Below are positions 7,189 through 15,314 of a stretch of DNA of 63,527 nt, piece by piece. A program made the translations under genes and the position numbers. Origin of the DNA: Sphingopyxis granuli NBRC 100800. Its GTDB lineage: Bacteria; Pseudomonadota; Alphaproteobacteria; Sphingomonadales; Sphingomonadaceae. The notes beneath the pieces were generated by a model. The model did no database searches, was not told the DNA's origin, and was given only the letters and a program-made list of their open reading frames with translations. Each line of letters starts with the position of its first letter. The stretch's first letter is position 1. The DNA is taken from contig NZ_BCUA01000015.1 in the NCBI RefSeq assembly GCF_001591045.1, positions 1 through 63,527 on the forward strand, written 5' to 3'.

Positions 7189-9684
7189 CTAATAGGCGAC
7201 ATCCACCGCGATCCGCAGCGTGCGGGGGCGAAGCGGGGTCGCGTAGCCGGGCCCGTCCTCGACGAACGGCGTGCCGAGCGAAAAGCGATTGCCGCGGGCG
7301 TCGAAAAGGTTGGTGAGGGTCAGCGACAGCCCGCGCCTGGCGTTGCCGAACCGCATCGCGAGACCGGTGTCGACATAGTCGCCCTGACCCTCGCCCAGCA
7401 CCGGACCGATACCGAGGCGCGACGGACCGACATAGTTGGCCCAGCCGCCAACGCGCAATTCCTCGTCGCCGACCGGCGCGACATAATGGACCGCGCCGCG
7501 CACCGCGTGGCTGGCGACATTGGGGATGCGGCCGAGTCGCGCCGGCGCCGCCATCGCGATCGGCGCGATCAGCGACGACAGTTCGTCGACCCGGCTGTGG
7601 TTGTAGACGGCGCCGAGTTCGAATGACAGCGCCGGACCCGGCTGCCAGGCGAGCGCGCCTGAAACGCTGGTAATCCGGCCGTTGCCGATATTGGCGGTGG
7701 TCGGAAAGCCGCTTGCGTCGATGAAATCAGCCTGGATGTCGCGCCAGCGGCTGTAGGATAGCGAGATATTGGCGTCGAAGGGGCTGGTCCCCCGTTCGCC
7801 GAAGCGCACGCCGGCTTCCCATGTCCGCACCTGGTCGTTGCGGAAGCGGCGGACGAAATGGCTGTCGATCGCGAGCCCGCCGGGGCGGAATCCCTCCTGA
7901 TAGCGCGCATAGAGTGTCAGATTGGCGAAGGGCGAAGCGAGCAGAGAGGCAGAGGGCAGGAGATCGGTTTCGGTCCGTTGCGCGGTGATCGCGCGGCCCG
8001 CCATCGCGATGACGAAGGGCACGTCCTCGCCGCTGCCGCCCAGCCGGGCGTGCGACAAGCGCAGCCCGGCGGTCGCAACGAGGCGCGGAAGCAGTTCGAG
8101 CGTCGCTTCGCCATAGCCGGTGAACTCGGTGATCCGGTTGGTGACTCCGGTCAGCGGCGCGCGCAGCACCGTAGCGCCATATTCGCGGCGCTGCCGGGTC
8201 CGATTGTCGATGACACTCGCGCCGACGACCCAGCCGAGCCCGGCGTGAAAGGGGCGCGACAACCGGCTCTCGCTGACGAGCATGCGCGTTGCACTATATT
8301 GGTCGAGCACCTGCGAGGCGTTCTGCTCGCCGGTTGCGTCGAAGCGTTCGTAGAGGCGATGACGGATGAAGGCGTTATATTGGTCGAGCACCTGCGAGGG
8401 GTTCTGCTCGCTGGTCGCGTCGAAGCGCTCGTAGAGGCGATGACGGATGAAGGCGTTCGACGACTGGAAATGCAGCCCGTCCCAATCCTTGGCAATGACG
8501 ATCGTGCCGAGCCCGTAGCGGGCCTTAGCATTTTGTTCGACGAGCGAATTGCGGGTGAGCGGTGGCGCGTCGCGGTCGGCATATTGCGCATCGTCGGAGA
8601 CGATCGCCTGATAGACGCCGCCGAGGTTGATCGTCCACGCGTCGCCCGCATCGAAGCGGAAGGTCGCACGGCCGCCGCGCACATGGACGCGGTTGATGTC
8701 CTTCTGCCCGCGCAGCGGATTGTCGATATAGCCGCCGTCGGTGAGCATGTAGCCGACGAGGCGCAGCGCGTGGCCATCGTCCCCGACCGGCAGGTTGGCG
8801 ATGGCGGCGATGTCGCCGCCCGGATCGCCATGCTGGGTGATCGAGGCGCCCGCGATCGCCTGCAGCTCCATGGCGCCTGGATTCGGCGCCTTCGGCACGA
8901 CGCGGATGATGCCGCCGAGCGACCCCGCGCCATAGAGGGTGCCCTGAGGCCCCTCGAGCACCTCCACCGCGTCAACGTCGTACAGGCGCAGGTCGGGATC
9001 GGGCGCGTTGTAGCTGAGACGGATGTCGCCCAGATATTGCCCCACGGTCGCCTGCGTCGGCCCGGTAAAGCTCGAATCGGCGATGCCGCGGATGAACAGC
9101 TTGTTGCGCCCCGAGCCAAGGTGGGTCGAGGACACCGTCGCTACGCGCGAGAGGATCGAATCCATCCCGCGCTCGCCCCCGAACGCCAGATCGCCGCCAT
9201 CGAGGATCGTGGCGACGCCCGCGAAACGCGAATAGGGGGTGTCGGCCTTGCTCGCCGTGACGATGATCTCGTCCTCGGGCCGGGCGACGAGATGATCGGG
9301 CACCTGCGCCCGCGGCGGCGGCGTTGTGCGCGGTGGCGAGGTTGACCGCCGTGCGATCCGCTGAACCAGCCGGCGCTCGATCCGCCAGCTCGTGTCGCTG
9401 ACGCGCACGGCGCGCGCCTGCGTTCCGTCGAGCATCCGCCGGATCGCCGCATCGACGCTCATCCGCCCGCGCACCGGGCGGACGCGGCTTTTCCACAGTT
9501 CGGCGTCGGCGACGCTGATGCTGACCCCGGCCTGCCGGCTGAGCAGCGGAAGGGCCGCCGACAGATTGCCCTTCGGGACATCGAACATGCACTCCTCGGC
9601 CGCCTGCGCCGGCGCGACCAGCGCCAAGGCTGCGCCAGTGACAAGAAGGGGGTTAAACAGGAGGGGGGAGAGCCGGAACCGCAT
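7189..9684 (-). CDS. TonB-dependent receptor with STN signalling domain
   Basis: 831-residue outer-membrane receptor. Signal peptide to about residue 28 (LVAPAQA), then an STN (secretin/TonB short N-terminal) domain, residues about 30-103, as in FecA-type transducers that signal to an anti-sigma factor. A TonB-box-like DEIIVTASK (about residue 131) is followed by the plug domain (VLEGPQGTLYGAGSLGG) and a 22-strand type barrel. The ATG at 9684 begins 2 nt after the stop of the FecR gene, so sigma factor, FecR and receptor form one operon. Substrate is not evident; siderophores or glycans are usual for this architecture. Residues about 410-463 are a near-perfect tandem duplication of 27 residues (see repeat). 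Confidence 0.92.
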   Translation of the reverse strand: MRFRLSPLLFNPLLVTGAALALVAPAQAAEECMFDVPKGNLSAALPLLSRQAGVSISVADAELWKSRVRPVRGRMSVDAAIRRMLDGTQARAVRVSDTSWRIERRLVQRIARRSTSPPRTTPPPRAQVPDHLVARPEDEIIVTASKADTPYSRFAGVATILDGGDLAFGGERGMDSILSRVATVSSTHLGSGRNKLFIRGIADSSFTGPTQATVGQYLGDIRLSYNAPDPDLRLYDVDAVEVLEGPQGTLYGAGSLGGIIRVVPKAPNPGAMELQAIAGASITQHGDPGGDIAAIANLPVGDDGHALRLVGYMLTDGGYIDNPLRGQKDINRVHVRGGRATFRFDAGDAWTINLGGVYQAIVSDDAQYADRDAPPLTRNSLVEQNAKARYGLGTIVIAKDWDGLHFQSSNAFIRHRLYERFDATSEQNPSQVLDQYNAFIRHRLYERFDATGEQNASQVLDQYSATRMLVSESRLSRPFHAGLGWVVGASVIDNRTRQRREYGATVLRAPLTGVTNRITEFTGYGEATLELLPRLVATAGLRLSHARLGGSGEDVPFVIAMAGRAITAQRTETDLLPSASLLASPFANLTLYARYQEGFRPGGLAIDSHFVRRFRNDQVRTWEAGVRFGERGTSPFDANISLSYSRWRDIQADFIDASGFPTTANIGNGRITSVSGALAWQPGPALSFELGAVYNHSRVDELSSLIAPIAMAAPARLGRIPNVASHAVRGAVHYVAPVGDEELRVGGWANYVGPSRLGIGPVLGEGQGDYVDTGLAMRFGNARRGLSLTLTNLFDARGNRFSLGTPFVEDGPGYATPLRPRTLRIAVDVAY
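8295..8456 (-). repeat. 81-bp in-frame tandem duplication in receptor barrel
   Basis: Two adjacent 81-bp units (8295-8375 and 8376-8456) differ at only 4 positions. Each encodes 27 residues starting NAFIRHRLYERFDAT and ending SQVLDQY; the two protein copies differ at 2 positions (Ser/Gly and Pro/Ala). The duplication keeps the reading frame and would insert an extra strand-loop segment into the beta-barrel. Confidence 0.95.
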
Positions 9685-9686
9685 CG

Positions 9687-10610
9687 TCAGCGCGACAGCA
9701 CCCAGCCATCGCCCTGCCGCTCGGCGCGCGTCCCCGACAGCGCAGCGAGGTCTGTTACGGTGCGGGCGGGGTGTTTTGCGAGGATCAATGCGCCGCGGAA
9801 GCGGGTGTCGGCGGCGTTGGGGGCGATCCGCAGGTCGATGCCCGCGGTGCGCCGCAGGTCTTCCGCCACGTCGGTCAGCGGCGTGTCGTTGTAGACGAGC
9901 AGCCCGGTGCGCCAGCCGCCGACGTTGGCGACGTCGATCGCGTGCGGCGCCGGTGCCGCGCGGTCGCCGTCGCGGGCCTCCAGCCCCTGTCCGGCGACGA
10001 CGCGGACGTTCTCGCGCCGGGGGTTGTAGGCGACCGCACCCTCCGACACCGCCACCGCGGTGCGGCCGTTCGCGCGTACGACGTTGAAGGCGGTGCCGAG
10101 GTCGACGAGTTCGGCACCGCCCGCTTCGACGACGAAGGGTTCGTCCGCACGGTGGACGACATGGAACATCGCTTCGCCGCGTTCGAGCCGCGCGAACCGG
10201 GGGCGATCGTCGTCGAGGATGAGGAGGGAGGCGCCGTTGACCTCGATCCGCGATCCGTCGGTCAGCGCAAGGGTGCGATGCTCGCCCGCCGCGGTCTCGA
10301 TACGGCTGGCGCCGTCGAACAGGCCGAGGCTCGAGAGGCTGATGGCCCCGACCAGCGCCGCTGCGACCGCGCCGCCGAACCACGCCCGCCGCGACGGGCC
10401 GCGCCGCACGGACGGCTCGGATCGCCGGGTGGGGGGCAGGGCGTCGAGATCGGCATCGAGGCCGGCAATGGCGTCATAGGCCGCGCCGTGCCCCGGATCG
10501 GCCGCGAGCCAGTCGGCAAACGCATCCCATTCGGCAAAGCCGGGATCGCGCTGGCGCACGACCCAGTCGATCGCCTGCGCCTCGATGGCGGTATCGCGAT
10601 CAGGGCGCAT
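9687..10610 (-). CDS. FecR family anti-sigma/sigma regulator
   Basis: 307 residues. The N-terminal cytoplasmic part (about 1-60, AIDWVVRQRDPGFAEWDAFADW) is the FecR N-terminal domain (DUF4880) that binds the ECF sigma factor; one transmembrane helix follows near residues 82-102 (AVAAALVGAISLSSLGLF), then the periplasmic FecR domain that contacts the STN domain of the receptor. ATG at 10610 was chosen over an upstream in-frame ATG because AAGGAGG sits at ideal spacing. The start overlaps the 3' end of the sigma factor gene by 11 nt (10600-10610). Role: transduce receptor occupancy across the inner membrane to the sigma factor. Confidence 0.92.
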   Translation of the reverse strand: MRPDRDTAIEAQAIDWVVRQRDPGFAEWDAFADWLAADPGHGAAYDAIAGLDADLDALPPTRRSEPSVRRGPSRRAWFGGAVAAALVGAISLSSLGLFDGASRIETAAGEHRTLALTDGSRIEVNGASLLILDDDRPRFARLERGEAMFHVVHRADEPFVVEAGGAELVDLGTAFNVVRANGRTAVAVSEGAVAYNPRRENVRVVAGQGLEARDGDRAAPAPHAIDVANVGGWRTGLLVYNDTPLTDVAEDLRRTAGIDLRIAPNAADTRFRGALILAKHPARTVTDLAALSGTRAERQGDGWVLSR

Positions 10611-11121
10611 CGAATTGCCTCCTTGCCGCCGCGAGCGCGGCATAGACCTTGCGCAGGTCGGCTTCGACCGTGCTGAGGCTCACCCCCATCTCGGCGGCTA
10701 TATCGCGCTGCTGGACGCCGTCGACCCGGAAACGGCGAAAGATGTGCGCGGAGCGCTCGCCGGTCGCCGCGATCGTGCGTTCGACGATCGCAAGTTGCTC
10801 GCGCGAGATCAGCGCGCGCTCGGCCGACGGAGGCTCGGCCGCCGCCGTCTCGCTCCACGCCCGGTCGCGCAGCGCGCGTTGGCGCGCGGCGCGATAGCGG
10901 TCGAGCATCAGATTGTTGGCCGATCGCATCACATAGGACAACGGGTTCGCGATCGGCCCGGTCGGCCGTTCGGTCAACCGCATCCACAGGTCCTGAAACA
11001 GATCCTCCGCCTGGTCGCCCGCGCCGCGCAGTTCGAGGAAACGGACGACCTGCGCCCGGTGAGCGAGCAATACGCCCTCGATGCCGTGCGCGGCCTCGTC
11101 TCGATCGGTCGCCTGGGTCAT
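10600..11121 (-). CDS. ECF RNA polymerase sigma factor, FecI-like
   Basis: About 173 residues from the ATG at 11121 (MTQATDRD); a longer in-frame ORF to 11292 adds low-complexity sequence and is unlikely. Region 2 is represented by FLELRGAGDQAEDLFQDLWM and NPLSYVMRSANNLMLD, and region 4 by an HTH ending EMGVSLSTVEADLRKVYAAL, typical of FecI-type extracytoplasmic-function sigma factors. It is the first gene of a sigma-FecR-receptor operon, so it should direct transcription of the receptor and possibly of other genes when the receptor is engaged. Confidence 0.9.
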   Translation of the reverse strand: MTQATDRDEAAHGIEGVLLAHRAQVVRFLELRGAGDQAEDLFQDLWMRLTERPTGPIANPLSYVMRSANNLMLDRYRAARQRALRDRAWSETAAAEPPSAERALISREQLAIVERTIAATGERSAHIFRRFRVDGVQQRDIAAEMGVSLSTVEADLRKVYAALAAARRQFDAP

Positions 11122-11328
11122 GAAATACCTGGTTCGGAACGTCGCCTGCAGTGAGCCGGCGCCCACGCCGCCGGCCCGGTCCTCCGGTCCCCTGATGGCG
11201 CCGTGATATAGCGCCGCCCGCGACATCCGCAACCGTGACGCGGCGATGCCGGGCGGCATCGAGGTCGGGCGGGGAAGGGTGAGGGCGGTCATGGCTATTG
11301 TCCGATGGGCGTCTGGCGGTGGCCGGTT

Positions 11329-11372
11329 GGCAAGGGGGAAGCATGGGTGAGGAGGGGCGCTTCCCCCTTGCC
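11329..11372. repeat. 14-bp inverted repeat hairpin
   Basis: Perfect 14-bp arms at 11329-11342 and 11359-11372 with a 16-nt spacer. It lies 20-63 nt downstream of the autotransporter stop on that gene's strand. There is no T-tract, so it is either a factor-dependent terminator/mRNA-stabilising hairpin or another dispersed palindrome. Confidence 0.65.
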
Positions 11373-11391
11373 GCGAGGCCGCCTCGGGGGG

Positions 11392-14300
11392 TTAGAGGCC
11401 GACCCGCAAGCTCGCGCGGAATGCCCAGCCGAAGTGGCTCTGCTGCTCCTCCGCCGACAGTTCGGCGCCAACCTGGAAGACCGAATTGCCGCCGATGCCG
11501 CGGATGCGGCCGATCCAGCCGCTGGTGCGCGCATCGGGGGTCAGGGTAAAGGGCGTGCCGTCCTTGAACGAAGCGACCGTCGTGCCGAGCGTCCCGCTGA
11601 CGATCTCGCGCCGCCCGCCCTCGATCTCGAAACGCGTCCAGCCGTCATATTGGTCGGAACCGCCGAAATCGAGACCGAGCGCCACGGTGCCCGACACCGC
11701 CAGTTCGTCGCTGTCGCGGCCGCGGACGTTGAGGTCGAGCGCGTCGCCGCCGCCCGTTTCCTGATAGCCGTCCTCCTTCAGCTTGTAATAGTCGACCGCG
11801 ACCGTCGGGCGGAAGGACAGGCCGCCGAGGCGCCCGTCGTGCGCGACCGAACCCGAAGCCGACCACAGCGTCGCGTCCCATTTGCCGCGCATCGTCTTTT
11901 CGATCGCCTTGCCGTCCACCTCGGTGCGGAAGACGCGCGTGCCCTTCAGGCTGACCGGGGCGCCCGACACGCGGGCGTTGGCCAGCCAGCCGTTCGAGCG
12001 CAGCCGCCAGTGGAGCGCGCCCTCCCATTGGCTGGAGCTGACCTCGTTGTCGTTGCTGCCGTTGCTGTCCTTGCCGCTGAGGAAGGCGACCGACCCGCCG
12101 AAATTGCCGACGCCGGTCTCGATCTCCGCCCCGAGCGAAATGCCCCAGCCCGAGACGTCGTAGCTCGCGGTGTTGCCGAGCCCCTTGGACGTGCCCCAGA
12201 CTGCCTGGTTGACCCAATAGCCCCATTTCCCCTCGTCCTGATAGGGTGCGTTGGGGTCCTGAAGGTGGCGCGCCAGCGCGCGCGAGCCCGAAGTGAGCGT
12301 TTCGAACACCCCGCCTTCATGTTCGGGGAGCATCTGCTGCATCTGGCCGCGGAACTGTTCGCCATCGGTGATCCCGAGAAAGGCGCCCTCGATCGCCTCG
12401 TCGGCGGTGAGCGCCTCGAACACCGCGTCGAAGGCGCCCGCTTCGGAGCGGTTGAGGCCGAGTTCGGCCACGCTCTTGCGCGAGACATCGACGATGATCT
12501 GGGTCGCGGTCGAACTCAGCACGCCCTTGTAGAGGAAGGGAAGCAGCGTCGTTTCGGTGGTCAGCTTGTCGGCGCCGGTCAGCGACCCGGCGGTGACGAC
12601 GATATGTTCGCCCTCGGCATTTTCGATGCTCGACAGCTTGAGCGCGAGCTTCGATCCTTCGCCGAAGCCGGCATTGCCCTGCACCGTCAGCGCGGTTCCG
12701 GCAGCGCCGTCGTCGAGCGTCACGCCGAGGACGCCGTTCCCCGCGACCGAAAGCGACGCAATGGTCGCGGCGCCGGTCACGTCGAACGTGCCGCCGTCGA
12801 CGCTCACCGCCAGCCCCTGCGCATTGGAGAGACGGCCCGAGAACAGGGCTTTGCCGGCGATCGACAGCGTATCCGCGCCGCCGCCGAAATCGACGTCGCC
12901 CCGGAAACTCGATGTGCCCGCGAGCGTCATGCTGTCGTTGCCGCCGCCGAAGCTGGCGTTGCCGGTATAGGCCGCGTCGCCCGAGAGCTTGAGCTGGTTG
13001 TCGCCGGCGCCGAAAGAGGCGTTGCCCTTCACCGTGCCGTCGGCGACATCGAAGATGTCGCTGCCGGCGCCGAAGCGCAGGTCGCCGACGATGGAGGGCG
13101 CGGCGACGCCCGCCGCGACCTCGGTCTGCTTCACGGTCGCGCCGGCGCCGTTCGCCGACAGGTCGATCGCGACATTGCGACCCGAGCCCGCCGCGGCGCC
13201 GGTGGCGCTGATCGTGCCGCTGTTTTCGATCAGGTCGACGGCTCCCGACGCGTCGAAGATCGCGCGCGCGGTGCCGTCCTCGCCGCTCGCCTTCGCGCTG
13301 ATCGTGCCGCTGTTGCGGACCAGCGCCACATCGGCGCCGCTGTCGATGCGCAGCGCGGTGGAGATGGCCGTCGCCGTGCCGCCGCCCGCGGCCTCGACCT
13401 TGCCGGCGACGCGGACCTCCGGAACCGTCGCGCCGGCACCGATCAGGATCGCGGTCGCCGAACTGTCCTTCGACAGCGCGCTGACCGTCCCGGCGACGCC
13501 CATGCCACCCGCGATGTCAACCGCGCCGCCCATGCCGCCGATCTGCAGGCCGAGCCCGTCGATACCTGCGTAGAGCCCGTTGCCCGTGACGGTGCCGTCG
13601 ATGATCAGCCCGAAGCCGGTTCCGGTGCCCGCAACCGCGCCGATCGCGATATCCCGGCCCGTCGCGCCGATCCGCATCGCGGGCGCCGATCCATAGGAGC
13701 GGACCGCGGCGGAGCCTTCCTTCGCGTCCTCGATGCCGTCATTATCCTTGTCGGTGCCCGTTCCGCTGCCGTCCTTCGGCGGCACGGCGAGGATGATGCC
13801 GCCGGTCACATCGCCCTCAATCGACAGCGCCGGACCGCCAATCAGCAGATCGTCGGCATCGAGCTTCGACGGGTCGGCCGGCGGGGTCGTGGTGCGATAG
13901 CCGGTCGCCGTCAGGCTTCCCTGCACGACGAGCGCGCCGTCGATGTCGCCCGCCAATCGCGCCGCGGTGGCGTTCTGGCCCGTCGCGGCAATGGTCCCGG
14001 CCAGCCGGACATTGCCCGTCACATCCTGCAACCCGACGCCCAGCGCATTGTCGCCGAGCACGGTGACGGTACCGTCGTTGGTGAACTTGCCGGTCAGGGG
14101 GCCGCCGAGCCGGATGCCCGCCGAATCATTGCCCTCGATCGTGATCGCGCCCGAATTGACGATATCGCCCGTGAAGGCGCCGCCGGTCGCGATTCCCGTG
14201 CGGTTGCGGCCGACGGCGAAGGGTCCGTCGATGTCGCCATCATTGTCGATGTCGGTCGGTGCGTAGGATTCGTCGATGATGATCTTGCCCGTCGCCGCGT

Positions 14301-14595
14301 TGGTGATCGAACCCGTCGTTCCCGCGCCGGCGAAGATTCCGGTGGCGTCGTCGGCGTCGCCGATCGCGATCGTGCCTTCGTTCGCGACCTTGTGGTTGCT
14401 GTCGATGGTCACGGCGGTGCCGCCGGTCGGCTTGATCGAACCGTCCTTGCCGATCCGGATGTCGTCGGCTGCGCCGGCGTTGACCGTGGAGGTCCGCACC
14501 GGGGTCGTCGTGGCGGTGCCGATCGTCGTTTCGGCATGAACGGGCACCGCCGTCATGGCGGCAAGGCAGGTCGATGCCAGCAGGGTCTTGCGCAT
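11392..14595 (-). CDS. Autotransporter (type V secretion) with beta-helix passenger
   Basis: 1067 residues from ATG 14595 (signal peptide MRKTLLASTCLAAMTAVPVHA, preceded by AGAGGA). The passenger, about residues 25-785, is rich in Gly, Asp and Thr and contains recurring short units such as GTIAATGQN, GDIVNSGAITIEG and KFTNDGTVTVLG, typical of a parallel beta-helix. Two Asp-rich loops (DIDNDGDIDG and DKDNDGIEDAKEG) resemble calcium-binding turns. The last about 280 residues, from GKWGYWVNQAVWG to the end, form the autotransporter beta-barrel that would insert in the outer membrane; the terminal residue is Leu rather than the usual Phe. Probable adhesin or surface structure; no protease triad recognised. 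Flanked by a small secreted protein on the other strand. Confidence 0.88.
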   Translation of the reverse strand: MRKTLLASTCLAAMTAVPVHAETTIGTATTTPVRTSTVNAGAADDIRIGKDGSIKPTGGTAVTIDSNHKVANEGTIAIGDADDATGIFAGAGTTGSITNAATGKIIIDESYAPTDIDNDGDIDGPFAVGRNRTGIATGGAFTGDIVNSGAITIEGNDSAGIRLGGPLTGKFTNDGTVTVLGDNALGVGLQDVTGNVRLAGTIAATGQNATAARLAGDIDGALVVQGSLTATGYRTTTPPADPSKLDADDLLIGGPALSIEGDVTGGIILAVPPKDGSGTGTDKDNDGIEDAKEGSAAVRSYGSAPAMRIGATGRDIAIGAVAGTGTGFGLIIDGTVTGNGLYAGIDGLGLQIGGMGGAVDIAGGMGVAGTVSALSKDSSATAILIGAGATVPEVRVAGKVEAAGGGTATAISTALRIDSGADVALVRNSGTISAKASGEDGTARAIFDASGAVDLIENSGTISATGAAAGSGRNVAIDLSANGAGATVKQTEVAAGVAAPSIVGDLRFGAGSDIFDVADGTVKGNASFGAGDNQLKLSGDAAYTGNASFGGGNDSMTLAGTSSFRGDVDFGGGADTLSIAGKALFSGRLSNAQGLAVSVDGGTFDVTGAATIASLSVAGNGVLGVTLDDGAAGTALTVQGNAGFGEGSKLALKLSSIENAEGEHIVVTAGSLTGADKLTTETTLLPFLYKGVLSSTATQIIVDVSRKSVAELGLNRSEAGAFDAVFEALTADEAIEGAFLGITDGEQFRGQMQQMLPEHEGGVFETLTSGSRALARHLQDPNAPYQDEGKWGYWVNQAVWGTSKGLGNTASYDVSGWGISLGAEIETGVGNFGGSVAFLSGKDSNGSNDNEVSSSQWEGALHWRLRSNGWLANARVSGAPVSLKGTRVFRTEVDGKAIEKTMRGKWDATLWSASGSVAHDGRLGGLSFRPTVAVDYYKLKEDGYQETGGGDALDLNVRGRDSDELAVSGTVALGLDFGGSDQYDGWTRFEIEGGRREIVSGTLGTTVASFKDGTPFTLTPDARTSGWIGRIRGIGGNSVFQVGAELSAEEQQSHFGWAFRASLRVGL

Positions 14596-14904
14596 GGAAA
14601 TCCTCTTTTGATCGCAGGGAATGTCCTCCCGGGACAATCGCAAGACGGAGCCGCCACGCCGCGGCCTTGAAACATATTTTCCGGACAGGCGTTTTCCGGG
14701 TGAAAGCCGGGGGAGGGCCGATCACGCGGAACAGTTCATCGCGTAATTCCAAGCATCTATCCCGACGACATGCCGAAGCCGGCAACCTTCCGGAACGATT
14801 CCGGAATGGCGCACGTTGCGCTCCTCGATCTGCATGGAACGGCAGATTGAGCGCGGGGAGGACCATTTTTTCTCTCCGCCGCGCAGTCAATTCAAGGAGA
14901 GATC
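14596..14904. other. Divergent intergenic region
   Basis: 309 bp between the autotransporter and the oppositely oriented Pro-rich protein gene. It must hold both promoters and leaders. An AAGGAGAG ribosome site lies just before 14905. I see no further gene, RNA motif or clear operator in it. Confidence 0.5.
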
Positions 14905-15144
14905 ATGCGTAAGAATGCGATTATGTCCGTCGTGGCGGCGAGTTTCCTCATTTCGCCGGTCGCCGTGTTCGCCCAGTCGACAGACACTCCGGCTCCGACG
15001 GAAGAACCCGCGCCGGCGCCGACCGAAGAACCGGCCCCCGCGCCGGCACCGCAGCCCACCGAAGAGCCGGCGCCCGCCCCGACGGACGAGCCCGCGCCCA
15101 CTCCGACCGAAGAGCCGGCACCGGCTCCGGGCCCGCAGGCCTGA
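14905..15144 (+). CDS. Small secreted Pro/Ala/Glu repeat protein
   Basis: 79 residues: a clear signal peptide (MRKNAIMSVVAASFLISPVAVFA) followed by a mature part made almost wholly of irregular repeats of the type PAPTEEPAPAP (about residues 27-79). No catalytic or binding motif. An AAGGAGAG Shine-Dalgarno precedes the ATG and a strong intrinsic terminator follows, so it is an independently expressed, real gene. Such extended Pro-rich tails can span the periplasm or coat the surface, but the role is unknown. Confidence 0.75.
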   Translation: MRKNAIMSVVAASFLISPVAVFAQSTDTPAPTEEPAPAPTEEPAPAPAPQPTEEPAPAPTDEPAPTPTEEPAPAPGPQA

Positions 15145-15168
15145 TCCAACCGGATCGGAAAAGAAGAA

Positions 15169-15199
15169 GGGCGGCCGGCGCGATCCGGCCGCCCTTTTT
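15169..15199 (+). terminator. Rho-independent terminator
   Basis: 10-bp perfect GC-rich stem (15169-15178 with 15185-15194), a 6-nt loop and five T residues. It ends the monocistronic Pro-rich protein gene. Confidence 0.9.
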
Positions 15200-15314
15200 C
15201 TGTCCCATACCCCCTCTATAGGCTGTCCGGGGGGCGGGCCGAGCGAACGGCGGACGACCTCGACCTTGAGCGGCCCCACATATTTGTCGGGGACATTTCC
15301 GAGGGGGAAGGGGC

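Noticed and set aside
7858..9345. Plus-strand 495-codon frame opposite the TonB receptor
   Set aside because: Low-complexity antisense frame; the receptor's STN, plug and barrel motifs show which strand codes.
9685..10383. N-terminal extension of the TonB receptor to 10383
   Set aside because: Lies in fecR in a different frame and would bury the clear signal peptide beginning at 9684.
11305..14670. Plus-strand open frame of 1121 codons antisense to the autotransporter
   Set aside because: Arg/Ala/Asp-rich low-complexity translation with no domain; it mirrors the GC-rich autotransporter gene, which has a signal peptide and barrel on the other strand.
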